DNA of 64,000 bases from Streptomyces rubrogriseus (GTDB lineage: Bacteria > Actinomycetota > Actinomycetes > Streptomycetales > Streptomycetaceae), in contig NZ_CP116256.1 in the NCBI RefSeq assembly GCF_027947575.1, positions 496,001 through 560,000 on the forward strand, written 5' to 3'. The notes under the pieces were generated by a model that saw only the letters and a list, made by a program, of their open reading frames with translations, had not been told where the DNA came from and searched no databases. Shown in pieces: positions 33,183 through 41,803 of this stretch. Within the stretch, counting starts at the first letter, position 1; every line of letters begins with the position of its first letter. Position numbers and translations under genes: made by a program.

Positions 33183-34988
33183 ATGACGCAACGCGAAGAA
33201 GAGCTGGCCCGTGTCCTCTCCGGGCCCGAGTTCGCCATCATCCGACCGGACGACCTGAGCGTCCTCGAGTACAGCCTGCTGACGCTGCGCCGGGCGCGGC
33301 TCCTCAACGGCGCCGGGTTCGCGGCGAACTCCCGCTGGCTGGGCCGCGGCGACAGCGCCCGCTTCCCGGAGTTCCTGCGCACCATGGGCTGGATCGGCGC
33401 GTACGACCTCTCCCTGCTCAACGTCCTGGTCTCGCACCAGATCGCCGGTGACGCGCTGCTCAGCCACGGCGGCACGGAGCAACTGGACTCCTGGGCCGGA
33501 GAGATCGAGACGATGGAGCGGCTGTACTGCTTCGCCGGTTCCGAGCTGCTGACCGGCTCGGACCTGAAGCAGGTGCGGACCACCGCGACGTACGACCCGC
33601 AGGACCGGACCCTGGTCCTGAACACGCCCCGGCCCGCCGACAGCAAGGTGTGGACCGGCAACAGCCTGCACAGCGGCGACGTCGCCATGGTGCTGGCCCG
33701 GCTGGAGGTCGGCGGGCGCGACGAGGGACACCACTGGCTGCGGGTACCGCTGCGCGAGGCCGGGGCCGTACTGCCCGGCGTGCGCATCGGCCGGGCCGAG
33801 CCGAAGGGCGGCGTCACGGCCAACCAGACCGGCGTACTGACCTTCACGGACCACCGGTTGCCGCCGTCCGCGCTGATGAACCGCTGGGCGTCGATCGACG
33901 AGGAGGGCACCTACCGGTCCCCGCTGCCGCGGCACCGGCGGTTCGAGGAGTGCCTCGCCACCTTCACCCACGAGCGGCTCTTCCCGTCGGTGGGGGCGGC
34001 GCACGCGCAACTGCTCGCCTGCGCGATCACCACGCGGTTCGCGGCCGTCAAGCAGACCTTCGGCAGACCGCTGATCGGCCACGAGCACTACCGCATGCGG
34101 CTGTCGGCGGCCGTGGGGCGCTCGCTGGCCGCCCGGCACGCCATGACGGCGCTGTCCGAGGTGGCGGTGGCCCGGAGCGCTGAGGGAGCACCGGCCCGCG
34201 ACCAGGTGCTGCACGCCCTGATCTCGTGCGGCAAGTCCGGCTGCACCGGCGACGCCCGGCACACGCTGGCCGAGACCCGGGAGCTGTGCGGCGGGCTCGG
34301 CTACCACGACGCCAACCAGATCGCGCCGCTGCTGCACGACTACGAGATCGCGGTCACCTTCGGCGGTGACAACACCGTCCTCGGCTACCAGGCGACCCGG
34401 TTCGCCCTGCGCCACCGCGAGGACTTCGACCGGGTGCTGGACGAAGCGGTCGCCGGGGCCGAACGGCTGGACGCCGTCCGGGTGCTGCGGGCCGTCTGCG
34501 ACGTCCTGCTGGACCGGGTGGAGCAGGACGGCGCCGGTGAGGCCAGCGCGCAGTGGAGCCGTGCCGTCCACCAGACGCTGGCGGTCGGCCACTGGGCCCG
34601 GCAGGCATCGACCCCGCTGTCCGGGCGGCTGCTCGCGCAGTACGCGGCGGTCTGCGTGCTGGAACACGCACTGACCGCCCTGCGGGCCGGGATCCTCGAC
34701 CAGGACGCCCTCCTGGGGTTCGAGGCGGCCCGGCACGAGGCGGCGGGCGCCCCCCTCGACGCCGACGCGCTGCTGCGCGAACTGGCCGTGCCCGAGGGCC
34801 TGATCAGCGCCCCGATCGCCCACCCGGACTTCGCCGAACGCCACGCCGCCGCGGCCCACGGCGGCACCGCCGCGGCCCATTCCGGCGCCGCCGCGGTCCA
34901 TCCCGGTAACGCCCCGGCCCCGGATACCGTCCCGGCCCCGGGCACCGCCCCGGCCCCCGGCACCGTGCAGGCCGGAGTACGCGCGTGA
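33183..34988 (+). CDS. hxcO: Acyl-CoA/ACP oxidase-like flavoenzyme (HxcO)
   Basis: 601 residues related to acyl-CoA oxidases. Recognisable elements: SELLTGSDLKQVRTTATYD (flavin/substrate loop), KVWTGNSLHSGDVAMVLARL, FTHERLFPSVGAAHAQLLA and LGYHDANQIAPLLHDYEIAV, TFGGDNTVLGYQATRFAL. By position and family it equals HxcO of the CDA cluster, reported to oxidise hexanoyl-ACP to the 2,3-enoyl (and epoxide) form with FAD and O2. The last ~45 residues are an Ala/Pro/His/Gly low-complexity tail absent from classical oxidases. Overlaps fabH4 by 4 nt. Confidence 0.88.
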   Translation: MTQREEELARVLSGPEFAIIRPDDLSVLEYSLLTLRRARLLNGAGFAANSRWLGRGDSARFPEFLRTMGWIGAYDLSLLNVLVSHQIAGDALLSHGGTEQLDSWAGEIETMERLYCFAGSELLTGSDLKQVRTTATYDPQDRTLVLNTPRPADSKVWTGNSLHSGDVAMVLARLEVGGRDEGHHWLRVPLREAGAVLPGVRIGRAEPKGGVTANQTGVLTFTDHRLPPSALMNRWASIDEEGTYRSPLPRHRRFEECLATFTHERLFPSVGAAHAQLLACAITTRFAAVKQTFGRPLIGHEHYRMRLSAAVGRSLAARHAMTALSEVAVARSAEGAPARDQVLHALISCGKSGCTGDARHTLAETRELCGGLGYHDANQIAPLLHDYEIAVTFGGDNTVLGYQATRFALRHREDFDRVLDEAVAGAERLDAVRVLRAVCDVLLDRVEQDGAGEASAQWSRAVHQTLAVGHWARQASTPLSGRLLAQYAAVCVLEHALTALRAGILDQDALLGFEAARHEAAGAPLDADALLRELAVPEGLISAPIAHPDFAERHAAAAHGGTAAAHSGAAAVHPGNAPAPDTVPAPGTAPAPGTVQAGVRA

Positions 34989-35977
34989 GCGCCGCGGGCG
35001 GCGGTCGGACCGGGGCCGTCGTCACCGGGGTGGGCACCTGTCTGCCGGAGACCGTGGTCGACAACGACGAGGTGTCGCGGCACCTGGACACCGACCACGC
35101 CTGGATCCACAGCCGTACCGGCATCGAGCGCCGGCGCCGGGTGTCCCCCGGGACCACCACGGGGGACCTCGCCGTCACCGCCGGGGCCGCCGCGCTGAAG
35201 TCCGCCGGACGGGACGACTGCGACCTCGTCCTCCTCGCCACCACCACACCGGACCGGCGCTGCCCCGCCACCGCGCCCCGGGTGGCGTCCCGGCTCGGGC
35301 TGCGGGCCGCCGCCGCGTTCGACCTGTCCGCCGTGTGCTCCGGCTTCGTGTACGGGCTGTCCGTGGCCGACGCGATGATCACCGCGGGCACCTGCGACCG
35401 GGCCCTGGTCATCGGCGCGGACGTCTACTCCTCGATCGTGGACCCCGACGACCGGGGCACCGCCGTCGTGTTCGGCGACGGCGCGGGCGCCGTGCTCCTG
35501 GAGCGCGGCAGCACCGGCGACCCGGGCGCCGTGCTGCACACCGAACTCGGCAGCGACGGCACCGGCGACGAGCTGATCACCATCCCGCCGGACGGCGCGT
35601 ACCTCACCATGCGCGGCAGCGACGTCTACGCCCGTGCCGTGACCACCATGACGGAGTCGGCGCGCTCCACCGCCGCCCACGCGGGCTGGGACCTGGCGGA
35701 CGTGGACGCCTTCGTCGGGCACCAGGCGAACCTCCGCATCCTCACCTCGGTGGCGAAGCGGCTGCGGCTGCCCCGGGAGCGGGTGGTGTCGAACATCGCG
35801 GACGTGGCCAACACCGCCGCCGCGTCCATCCCCCTCGCGCTGGCCGACGCGGCCGCGCAGGGGCGTATCGGCTCCGGGGACCGACTGCTCCTGACCGCCT
35901 TCGGCGGCGGGCTGACCTGGGGCTCCGCCGCCGTCGTCTGGTCGGGCGCGGAGCCCGTCCAGGACCAGCGGAGCTGA
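34985..35977 (+). CDS. fabH4: Beta-ketoacyl-ACP synthase III (FabH4, CDA side chain)
   Basis: 330 residues, KAS-III fold with triad Cys118 (DLSAVCSGFVYG), His246 (FVGHQANLRI) and Asn276 (ADVANTAAASIP). It starts the chain from an acyl-CoA primer and malonyl-ACP; dedicated to hexanoyl assembly in the CDA pathway. GTG start overlapping hxcO by 4 nt. Confidence 0.92.
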   Translation: MSAAGGGRTGAVVTGVGTCLPETVVDNDEVSRHLDTDHAWIHSRTGIERRRRVSPGTTTGDLAVTAGAAALKSAGRDDCDLVLLATTTPDRRCPATAPRVASRLGLRAAAAFDLSAVCSGFVYGLSVADAMITAGTCDRALVIGADVYSSIVDPDDRGTAVVFGDGAGAVLLERGSTGDPGAVLHTELGSDGTGDELITIPPDGAYLTMRGSDVYARAVTTMTESARSTAAHAGWDLADVDAFVGHQANLRILTSVAKRLRLPRERVVSNIADVANTAAASIPLALADAAAQGRIGSGDRLLLTAFGGGLTWGSAAVVWSGAEPVQDQRS

Positions 35978-36020
35978 CCGGACCGAGCGACGAACCAGGC
36001 GCACGAGAGGAAGGGACAGC

Positions 36021-37298
36021 GTGGTGCCGAAGCTGCGGATCGCAGTCGTCGGCGGGGGCATCGGCGGACTCGCCGCCGCCCTCGCCCTGACCCGGAAGGG
36101 CCACGAGGTACGCGTCTACGAGCAGGCGCCGGAACTCAGGGAAGCGGGCGTGGGCATGCACCTGGGCCCCAACGGCAGCCGCCTCCTGGAGCGCTGGGGC
36201 CTCGGTGAGCGGCTGCGCGCCCTCGGCGTACGGCCCGCGGGCATGGAGGTGCGGGACTGGTCGCACGGGGGCACCCTGGTGCGGCAGCCGATGGGCGGGG
36301 AGTGGCTCGCCGAGTTCGGGGCGCCGTACTACACGATCCACCGGGCCGACCTGCACACCATGCTCGCCGAGTCGCTGCCCTCCGGCACGGTGCGGGCCGG
36401 ACACCGGCTCGAGCGGTTCACCGAGACCGAGGACGGGGTCCGGCTGGAGTTCGCCGGCGGGTCCACCGCCGGCGCGGACGTCCTGATCGGCGCGGACGGG
36501 GCGCACTCCGTGGTGCGCCGCACCCTCGCCGGGCCCGACACCGCCGTCTTCTCCGGCCAGAGCGCGTTTCGCGGCGTCGTCGCCCGCGACCAGGTCCCCG
36601 GTCTGCCCGGTGACACGCTCCTGGTGTGGGCGGGACCGGACGCCCGCATGCTGGTCTACCCGGTGCGCGGCGGGCGGTTCCTCACCTTCGTCGCCGTCGT
36701 GCCCGACCCGCGCTGGCGCCTGGAGTCCTGGAGCGCCCCCGGCGACCTGGACGAACTGGCCGCCCGCTTCGACGGCTGGAACACCGACGTCAAGTCCCTG
36801 GTGGCCGCGGTGCGGGAGTCCCGGCGCTGGGCGCTGTACGACCGTGAGCCGCTGGCCCGCTGGAGCGAGGGCGCCGTCACCCTGCTCGGTGACGCGGCCC
36901 ACCCGATGCTGCCCCACCACGGCCAGGGCGTCAGCCAGGCCGTCGAGGACGCGGCGGTCCTCGCGCACTGCCTGGACGCCACGACGGGCCGGGACTCCTC
37001 GGCCGCTGCCTCCGCCTCCGCATCCGCCGCCTCCGCTGCCTCCGCCTCCGCTTCCTCCGCCCGGCGGGCGATCGCGGCCGCGCTGGACACCTACGAGGAC
37101 GTCCGCAGGCCGCACACCACCCGGGTCCAGCTCGGTTCCCGGGGCGGCGGCTCCCAGCGGCTGCGGCCCGACGAGGACGGGACCGAGTCCACGGGCACGA
37201 TGTCGTCCCTCGTCGAGGACGTGTCCTGGATCCAGCGCCACGACGCCGAGGCCGGCCTCCCACCGCTGCCGCCGCCGTCGCCCTCCGCGAACCCCTGA
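36021..37298 (+). CDS. hcmO: FAD-dependent monooxygenase, enoyl-ACP epoxidase (HcmO)
   Basis: 425 residues, class A flavoprotein monooxygenase. FAD Rossmann motif GGGIGGL (~11-17), middle DG motif LIGADGAHSVVRRTL (~155-169) and FAD-ribityl motif LLGDAAHPMLPHHGQGVSQ (~289-307). In the CDA cluster the equivalent protein (HcmO) epoxidises the 2,3-hexenoyl-ACP. An Ala/Ser-only stretch of about 20 residues after the GD motif (36996-37070) is an unusual insertion. GTG start (two adjacent GTGs) after GAGAGGAAGGG. Confidence 0.88.
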   Translation: MVPKLRIAVVGGGIGGLAAALALTRKGHEVRVYEQAPELREAGVGMHLGPNGSRLLERWGLGERLRALGVRPAGMEVRDWSHGGTLVRQPMGGEWLAEFGAPYYTIHRADLHTMLAESLPSGTVRAGHRLERFTETEDGVRLEFAGGSTAGADVLIGADGAHSVVRRTLAGPDTAVFSGQSAFRGVVARDQVPGLPGDTLLVWAGPDARMLVYPVRGGRFLTFVAVVPDPRWRLESWSAPGDLDELAARFDGWNTDVKSLVAAVRESRRWALYDREPLARWSEGAVTLLGDAAHPMLPHHGQGVSQAVEDAAVLAHCLDATTGRDSSAAASASASAASAASASASSARRAIAAALDTYEDVRRPHTTRVQLGSRGGGSQRLRPDEDGTESTGTMSSLVEDVSWIQRHDAEAGLPPLPPPSPSANP

Positions 37299-37347
37299 AT
37301 CCACCCCCGGCCCCACCCTGCCCGCGCGAGAGAACCTAGGAGAACCC

Positions 37348-38145
37348 ATGTCGAACCACCTCGACCGGCGGCGTCTGATGACCACCGCCCTCGGCGGCGC
37401 CGCGGCCGTCGGCCTCGGTGCCGGCGCCGGCCTGCTGGGCGCCGCTCCGGCCGGTGCCGCCGAGCGCCCCGTCACCCCGCACCACGGCCCCGGCGACTTC
37501 CCCGACGTACCCGGCATGCTCGGCGACCGCCGCGCCAACGAACTCTGGTACATGTTCGACGAGACCACGCTCTACAACGTGGCCCCGGAGCTGGAGCAGG
37601 CGTTCACCGACATCGAGACCGCGCTCGGCGACGGCTGGGAGCGGGCCATCTTCGACGCCTGGATGGCCATGGCCGCCACCAGCGACTACCCGAACAACTT
37701 CATCGAGTACGTCACCCCCATCAAGGGCCCGCTGAAGGTGCTCTCCAAGGCCCAGCTCGGCGTCTTCGACACCTACTACCGGCCCCACGGCCACGGCATC
37801 GTCGGCGCCTTCGCGGACTTCGCCCAGGGCGTGCTCAACGACCCCCGCCGGGAGCGCCCGGTGCACACCATGAACGGCAACCCGCCGCCCGGATACCACA
37901 TCTGGTTCATCTTCATGCGGTCGATGATGCTGCTGGACATCAGCCGGCACCGCTGGGAGCGGATGGCCCCGATCAACGCCATGGCGTGGGCGATCCAGAC
38001 CATCGCCAAGCCCTCCCAGTTCGAGGTCAAGGAGCCGCTGCCGCGCCGGGTCGTGGCCCGGGAGGCCGCCAAGTGGCTGCCGCGCAGCGTGCACCGGCTC
38101 GACCGCGACTTCCTGTCCTACCCGCTGCCCGAAGGCATGAGCTGA
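37348..38145 (+). CDS. Tat-exported protein of unknown function (SCO3244-like)
   Basis: 265 residues. The twin-arginine signal (SNHLDRRRLMTTALGG, hydrophobic core to AAPAGAAE) predicts Tat export, often used for prefolded or cofactor-bound proteins. The mature part is helix-rich, with many aromatic and Met residues (NELWYMFDETTLYNVAPELE, HIWFIFMRSMMLLDISRHRW). It shows no family I can name. CDA clusters carry a secreted protein gene at this spot; its role is unknown. AGGAGAACCC precedes the ATG. Confidence 0.82.
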   Translation: MSNHLDRRRLMTTALGGAAAVGLGAGAGLLGAAPAGAAERPVTPHHGPGDFPDVPGMLGDRRANELWYMFDETTLYNVAPELEQAFTDIETALGDGWERAIFDAWMAMAATSDYPNNFIEYVTPIKGPLKVLSKAQLGVFDTYYRPHGHGIVGAFADFAQGVLNDPRRERPVHTMNGNPPPGYHIWFIFMRSMMLLDISRHRWERMAPINAMAWAIQTIAKPSQFEVKEPLPRRVVAREAAKWLPRSVHRLDRDFLSYPLPEGMS

Positions 38146-38194
38146 CGGACCCGGCGCCGCGGCGAGGACAACGGCAAGGACAGGAGGAGACACC

Positions 38195-39361
38195 ATGCGT
38201 ACCGGAATCTGGCTGGTGGGTGCCCGCGGCTCGGTGGCCACCACGACCGTCGTCGGCGCCGCCGCGCTGCGCGCCGGGCTGGTGCCGGCCACCGGCTGTG
38301 TGAGCACGCTCGAGGCCTTCGACGGCCTGCCGCTGCCCGGCTTCGACGAGCTGGTCTTCGGCGGCCACGACGTCGTCGGCACCGGCCTGGTCAAACGGGC
38401 CGAGCAGCTCGCCGAGGCGGGCGTCGTGCCCCGCGGCCTGCCGGGTGCGCTGACCGCGGAACTCGACGCGGCCGACGCCGAGATCAGACCCGCGCCGCCG
38501 GGCACGGAGGAGGGCGGCGACGGCACCCCGGACCAGGCGTCGGCCGCCGGGGCCATCGTCGCCGACCTCACCGGCTTCCGGGAACGCCTCGGTCTGGACC
38601 GGGTCGTCGTCGTGAACGTCTCCTCCACCCAGCCGCCCGCCGTGCCGCGGCCGGGGCACGCCTCGGCGGCGGCCCTGCGCGAGGCGCTGGCGCGGGGCGA
38701 ACGGCCGCTGCCCGTCAGCTCCCTGTACGCCTACGCGGCGCTGATGGCCGGCTGCGCCTTCGTCGACTTCACCCCGTCGACGGGGGCGCGCCTGCCCGCG
38801 CTGGACGAACTCGCCCGGGAACAGGGCCTGCCCTACGCCGGCAGCGACGGCAAGACCGGCGAGACCCTGGTCAAGTCGGTGCTCGCGCCGATGTTCGCGC
38901 GCCGGGCGCTGCGGGTGCGCTCCTGGTCCGGCACCAACCTGCTGGGCGGCGGCGACGGGGCCACCCTCGCCGACCCGGAGCGGGTGGTCAGCAAGAACGC
39001 CTCCAAGGGCCTGGTGCTGGAGGCGGAGCTGGGCCACGCCGTCGAGGGCGGAGTGCACATCCACCACGTCCCCGACCTCGGGGAGTGGAAGACCGCCTGG
39101 GACCACGTGACGTTCGAGGGCTTCCTCGGCGCCCGGATGACCCTGCAGTTCACGTGGCAGGGCTGCGACTCCTCGCTGGCCGCGCCGCTGGTGCTGGACC
39201 TGGCCCGGTTCATGGCCCTCGCGCACCGCGGCGGCGTCGCCGGGCCGGTGCCGGAGCTGGGCTTCTTCTTCAAGGACCCGGTGGGCTCCGCCGAGCACGA
39301 CCTGGCCGCGCAGTACGCGAGCCTGGTCGGCTGGGCGCGCTCGGTGGGGGCGCCCGCGTGA
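38195..39361 (+). CDS. Inositol-3-phosphate synthase family protein
   Basis: 388 residues. NAD-binding N-terminus GIWLVGARGSVATTTVVGA, then VVVVNVSSTQPPA, SLYAYAALMAGCAFVDFTPS, and the conserved LPYAGSDGKTGETLVKSVLA (~210-229) and VRSWSGTNLLGGGDG. The family isomerises glucose-6-phosphate to myo-inositol-3-phosphate. Placed at the head of an Ebo-like module within the antibiotic cluster, it may make an inositol group for a carrier lipid rather than general inositol (inference). Overlaps the UbiA gene by 4 nt. Confidence 0.9.
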   Translation: MRTGIWLVGARGSVATTTVVGAAALRAGLVPATGCVSTLEAFDGLPLPGFDELVFGGHDVVGTGLVKRAEQLAEAGVVPRGLPGALTAELDAADAEIRPAPPGTEEGGDGTPDQASAAGAIVADLTGFRERLGLDRVVVVNVSSTQPPAVPRPGHASAAALREALARGERPLPVSSLYAYAALMAGCAFVDFTPSTGARLPALDELAREQGLPYAGSDGKTGETLVKSVLAPMFARRALRVRSWSGTNLLGGGDGATLADPERVVSKNASKGLVLEAELGHAVEGGVHIHHVPDLGEWKTAWDHVTFEGFLGARMTLQFTWQGCDSSLAAPLVLDLARFMALAHRGGVAGPVPELGFFFKDPVGSAEHDLAAQYASLVGWARSVGAPA

Positions 39362-40233
39362 GTGCGCTGCCGCGGGCGCACGACCTGGCCCGCCTGGTCC
39401 GGGCCCCGGCCGCGCTGTCGGTGCCCGGGGACGTCCTCGCCGGAGCGGCGGCGGCCCGGCGGCCGCTCGGCCCCCAACTGCTCGGCATGACGGCCTCGTC
39501 GGTCTGCCTGTACTGGGCGGGGATGGCGCTCAACGACTACGCGGACCGCGACCTCGACGCCGTGGAACGGCCCGAACGCCCGGTGCCCTCCGGGGCGGTG
39601 AGCCCGGCCGCGGCCCGCGCGGTCGGCTGCGGGCTCACCGCTGCCGGGCTCGGCCTCGCGGCGCTGGCCCGCGGCCGCCGGGGCCTGGCCACGGCGCTGC
39701 CCCTGGCCGGTGTGGTCTGGGCGTACGACCTCGTGCTCAAGCCCACCCCGGCCGGTGCCGCCGCGATGGCCGCGGCCCGCGCGCTGAACGTCCTGGGCGG
39801 CGCGGGACCCGGCGGACTGCGCCGGGCGCTGCCCGCGGCGGCCACCGTCGCCCTGCACACCGGCATGGTCACCCGGCTGAGCCGGTACGAGGTGAGCGGC
39901 GCGCCCCGGGCGGTGCCCCGGCAGTCGCTCGCCGTCGGCGGGGCGGTCGGGGCCGCCGTGCTGCTGCGCGGCCGCCGTCGGCCGACCCGGGACCGGGTCC
40001 TGGCCGCGGGCCTGACGGCCGTGTACGCGTACGGGGGCGCGGCGGCGCAGCTCGCGGCCGCGCGGAACCCGGCCGCGCCGCAGGTACGGCGGGCGGTGGC
40101 GGCCGGCATCCACGCGCTGATCCCGCTCCAGGCGGCGCTGACCGCGACCGCCGGACGCGGCGCCGCCGGCGCCGCGCTGGCCTGCGCCCTCCCGTGGGCC
40201 CGACGACTCGGCAGGAAGGTGTCCCCCACATGA
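39358..40233 (+). CDS. UbiA-family prenyltransferase (EboC / SCO3242-like)
   Basis: 291 residues with 7-9 membrane helices. The first Asp-rich motif NDYADRDLDAVERPERPVPS (~58-77) binds Mg-prenyl diphosphate in UbiA enzymes; a second acidic motif is weak (WAYDLVLKPTPAGA). In Ebo clusters the UbiA member is EboC, acting on an unidentified acceptor. Downstream of inositol-3-phosphate synthase, prenylation of an inositol-derived head group is one reading. GTG start, overlaps on both sides. Confidence 0.85.
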   Translation: MSALPRAHDLARLVRAPAALSVPGDVLAGAAAARRPLGPQLLGMTASSVCLYWAGMALNDYADRDLDAVERPERPVPSGAVSPAAARAVGCGLTAAGLGLAALARGRRGLATALPLAGVVWAYDLVLKPTPAGAAAMAAARALNVLGGAGPGGLRRALPAAATVALHTGMVTRLSRYEVSGAPRAVPRQSLAVGGAVGAAVLLRGRRRPTRDRVLAAGLTAVYAYGGAAAQLAAARNPAAPQVRRAVAAGIHALIPLQAALTATAGRGAAGAALACALPWARRLGRKVSPT

Positions 40234-41102
40234 GCGCCGGCACGAGATTCGGGTACGGCACGAACGGCTTCGGCGACCATCCGCTGGAGGACGCCCTGGC
40301 CGTCCTCGCGGACCTGGGCTACGAGGGCGTCGGACTCACCCTGGACCCGCGGCACCTGGACCCGTTCGCCGACGACCTGCCGCACCGGCTGCGGCGGCTC
40401 GCGGCCCGGCTGGACCGGCTCGGGCTGGCCGTCGTCGTCGAGACCGGCGGGCGGTACGTGCTCGACCCCTGGCGCAAGCACCAGCCGGTGCTGATGTCCG
40501 CCGAGGGCGCCGGGCGCCGGGTCGACCTGCTGCTGCGGGCCGTGCGGATCGCCGCCGACCTCGGCGCGGAGGCCGTGTCCTTCTGGAGCGGCGCCGCCCC
40601 CGCCGACACGCCCCGGCAGGTGGTCTGGGACCGGCTGCTGGCCGGCTGCGGCACCGTGGTGGAGGCCGCCGCGCGGGCCGGGGTCGTGCTGGGCTTCGAA
40701 CCGGAGCCCGGCATGTTCGTGGACACCCTGGACGCCTACGACGAACTGTGCCGCAGGCTCGGCGGCCCGCACCCGCTCGGGCTGACCCTGGACGTCGGGC
40801 ACTGCCGCTGCCTGGAGCCGCAGCCGGTGGCCGACTGCGTACGACGGGTCGCCGACCGGCTGGTCAACGTGCAGATCGAGGACATGCGCCGGGGCACCCA
40901 CGAGCACCTGGAGTTCGGCAGCGGGGAGATCGACTTCCCGCCCGTGCTGTCCGCGCTGGCCGCCACCGGCTACCGCGGACTGGTCTCGGTGGAGCTGCCC
41001 CGGCACAGCCACGCCGCCCCCGAAGTGGCCCGCCGGTCCCTGGACTTCCTGCGCGCCGCCGAGGCCGACGCCCGCCCCGCGACCCGGGGAGCGGCCGCGT
41101 GA
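40230..41102 (+). CDS. Xylose-isomerase-like TIM-barrel protein (SCO3241-like)
   Basis: 290 residues of the sugar phosphate isomerase/epimerase (AP endonuclease 2) fold: RFGYGTNGFGDHPLEDALAV, LGYEGVGLTLDPRHL, VVLGFEPEPGMFVDTLDAYD, LTLDVGHCRC (metal His/Asp) and GLVSVELPRHSH. Residues Glu, Asp, His and Glu expected for divalent metal binding are present. Substrate unknown. Shares the FEPEPG strand with the EboE-like gene downstream. ATGA overlap with the UbiA gene. Confidence 0.82.
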   Translation: MSAGTRFGYGTNGFGDHPLEDALAVLADLGYEGVGLTLDPRHLDPFADDLPHRLRRLAARLDRLGLAVVVETGGRYVLDPWRKHQPVLMSAEGAGRRVDLLLRAVRIAADLGAEAVSFWSGAAPADTPRQVVWDRLLAGCGTVVEAAARAGVVLGFEPEPGMFVDTLDAYDELCRRLGGPHPLGLTLDVGHCRCLEPQPVADCVRRVADRLVNVQIEDMRRGTHEHLEFGSGEIDFPPVLSALAATGYRGLVSVELPRHSHAAPEVARRSLDFLRAAEADARPATRGAAA

Positions 41103-41803
41103 TCCCCGGCGACGACGGAACCCGGTCCCTGCCGGAAACCCTCTCCGGTGCCCTGGACCGGGCGCTCGCCCCGGACGCCGCCGCGTGGCTGGAGCAGGCG
41201 TGCGCGGCGGTGCGGCGCGAGGCGGGCGAGGTCGAGGGGAGGTTCGCGGTCGCCGCCCGGCGGTGCGGCCGGGGCGCGCTGGACGTCGGCGCGGAGGCGG
41301 GCGCGGGTGCGGGCACGGGTCCGGGCACGGCGTGGAGCGTCGACGACGCCGTACGCGTGCTGCTGCTCGCCGCGCTTCCGGTGCGCGGTGCCGCGCTGGC
41401 GGCCGTCGTCTCCCGGCTGTACCGGATCGGGGGCGGGCCCGAACGTCGGGCCGTCCTGCGGTCGCTGTCGCTGCTGGAGGCCGTGGGCGACCTCGGGGAC
41501 CTGGGGCTGCCGCTGGTCGAGGACGCGCTGCGGTGCAACGACCCGAGGCTGATCGCCGCCGCCGTCGGCCCGTACGGCGCCCGCCGGCTCGGTGCGCACG
41601 CCTTCCGGCAGGCCGTCCTCAAGTGCGTGTTCGTCGGTGTCCCGCTGGACCTGGTGTCCGCTGTGGACAAGCGCGCCGACGCGGAACTGGGCCGGATGAT
41701 GGCCGACTTCGCCGCCGAGCGGCGCGCCGCGGGACGGGCACTACCGCCCGACGTCGCCGCCTACCTGCACACCCACCGCGTATCCACGGAGGCCACGGCG
41801 TGA
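41099..41803 (+). CDS. eboA: EboA-domain protein (SCO3240-like)
   Basis: 234 residues, mainly helical. The region VRVLLLAALPVRGAALAAVV, ERRAVLRSLSLLEAVGDL, EDALRCNDPRLIAAAVGPYG and HAFRQAVLKCVFVGVPLDLV, ADAELGRMMADFAAERRAAG matches the EboA domain pattern. No catalytic motif. EboA proteins belong to the conserved ebo cluster, implicated in moving precursors to the periplasm in cyanobacterial scytonemin synthesis. An Ala/Gly-rich insert (EAGAGAGTGPGT) is present. GTG start overlapping by 4 nt. Confidence 0.8.
   Translation: MIPGDDGTRSLPETLSGALDRALAPDAAAWLEQACAAVRREAGEVEGRFAVAARRCGRGALDVGAEAGAGAGTGPGTAWSVDDAVRVLLLAALPVRGAALAAVVSRLYRIGGGPERRAVLRSLSLLEAVGDLGDLGLPLVEDALRCNDPRLIAAAVGPYGARRLGAHAFRQAVLKCVFVGVPLDLVSAVDKRADAELGRMMADFAAERRAAGRALPPDVAAYLHTHRVSTEATA

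Noticed and set aside
31644..34901. 1085-codon minus-strand frame opposite ACP, FabF and HxcO
   Set aside because: Spans several well-supported plus-strand genes and lacks any recognisable domain.
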